Source of the DNA: Mucilaginibacter celer
GTDB taxonomy: Bacteria; Bacteroidota; Bacteroidia; Sphingobacteriales; Sphingobacteriaceae
Assembly (NCBI RefSeq): GCF_003576455.2
Contig: NZ_CP032869.1
Span: 2,852,001-2,916,000 of the forward strand
Reading direction: 5' to 3'
DNA: 64,000 bases
The notes beneath the pieces were generated by a model. That model was given only the letters and a program-made list of their open reading frames with translations, was not told where the DNA came from and did not search any database. Of this stretch, positions 63,594 through 64,000 are shown one piece after another. The position numbers were made by a program, and so were the translations under genes. Each line of letters begins with the position of its first letter. The stretch's first letter is position 1.

Positions 63594-64000
63594 ATGGCCG
63601 GGATTACTGTAGATATCCGGTATCTTGATGTTGTTAACTGGCAGCAGGATACCGGGTGCTCTTTTAACTTAACGGATGACATCGATGTATGGCGCATCAG
63701 TCTCGAAGCTAACCTCCATTTAATTCCCCGTTTTTTACCTATACTGGAACCAGACGAAATAGAACGTGCCAGTCGCTATTACCAGGAAAAAGACAGAAAC
63801 CGGTTTGCAATAAGCAGGGCCGTGTTAAGGGTTATTTTGGGCCGGTACATCAATCAGCCTGCCCGCGATATCCGTTTCGGCATCGGCCTAAATAAGAAAC
63901 CGTTTTTAGCAAATTTCGATAAACCGATCAACTATAACATATCCCATTCGGATAAATGGGCTTTGATCGCGGTTTCAAAAAAGCCAATTGGTGTAGATAC
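63594..64000 (+). CDS. Sfp-type 4'-phosphopantetheinyl transferase, truncated by window edge
   Basis: The first 135 residues are visible. The length of the N-terminal domain, RFAISRAVLRVILGRYI, the substrate loop NKKPFL, NISHSDKWALIAVS and the final metal-binding IGVD are typical of Sfp enzymes. It begins 2 bp after the NRPS stop, so it is co-expressed. It would load phosphopantetheine onto the PCP and ACP serines of the assembly line. Confidence 0.9.
   Translation, partial: MAGITVDIRYLDVVNWQQDTGCSFNLTDDIDVWRISLEANLHLIPRFLPILEPDEIERASRYYQEKDRNRFAISRAVLRVILGRYINQPARDIRFGIGLNKKPFLANFDKPINYNISHSDKWALIAVSKKPIGVD

Overview
The window looks like a chromosomal segment of a Bacteroidota bacterium of the family Sphingobacteriaceae, most like Mucilaginibacter or Pedobacter. 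The basis is gene content (LytTR two-component pair with a TPR sensor kinase, AtuA/CitMHS operon, MBG and NHL repeat surface protein), near absence of Shine-Dalgarno sequences, a few promoter-like sites of the Bacteroidota type (TTG, about 20 bp, TAnnTTTG), and moderate GC. The genus is an inference from memory of similar proteins, not from a search.

Region 1 (1-15155, minus strand) is one uninterrupted reading frame of at least 5,051 codons that runs off the left edge. It starts at 15155 with a signal peptide. It continues with eight blocks of about 410 residues, each several NHL-type beta-propeller repeats plus one putative-Ig segment, then an array of about nine MBG-type and five Ig-like repeats with a cadherin-like segment, then a further NHL block. 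A LytTR response regulator and its TPR histidine kinase (15506-18308) lie directly upstream in the same direction.

Region 2 (18309-33063) is ordinary metabolic and regulatory DNA. It holds an esterase - CitMHS transporter - split AtuA operon, an unrecognised membrane protein, a GlxA-like regulator with a GAPDH paralogue, a Cys-containing MarR regulator with an SDR and a zinc-finger peptide, tRNA-Leu(CAA) with hscB, a carboxylesterase divergent from a catalytically dead Nudix (NrtR-like) regulator, and two VOC proteins. Several strong hairpin terminators and operator-like inverted repeats are visible.

Region 3 (33487-47962, plus strand) is an exopolysaccharide locus. It has a canonical receiver overlapping a degenerate receiver fused to an initiating sugar transferase, a half-length TolC-like protein, a Wzc-like chain-length protein, a 45-residue membrane peptide, a Wzy-like polymerase, a hexapeptide acyltransferase, a Wzx-like flippase and two glycosyltransferases. 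Colinear with these are an unusual NRPS of A-PCP-TE architecture and an acyltransferase-3 membrane protein.

Region 4 (47976-50525, minus strand) is a partner-switching signalling cassette: receiver-PP2C phosphatase, STAS antagonist, HATPase kinase and a small membrane protein.

Region 5 (50606-64000, plus strand) has two glycosyltransferases, a large nested hairpin, then a compact hybrid assembly line: A-PCP-KS-AT-ACP-aminotransferase (2,223 aa), C-A-PCP-TE (1,339 aa) and the start of an Sfp-type phosphopantetheinyl transferase that would activate the carrier domains. Domain order predicts an aminoacyl starter extended with one malonate, transamination of the beta-ketone to a 3,4-diamino acid, then condensation with a second amino acid and release. 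With the A-PCP-TE enzyme inside the polysaccharide locus and the partner-switching cassette in between, this is the best candidate for an undescribed system in the window.
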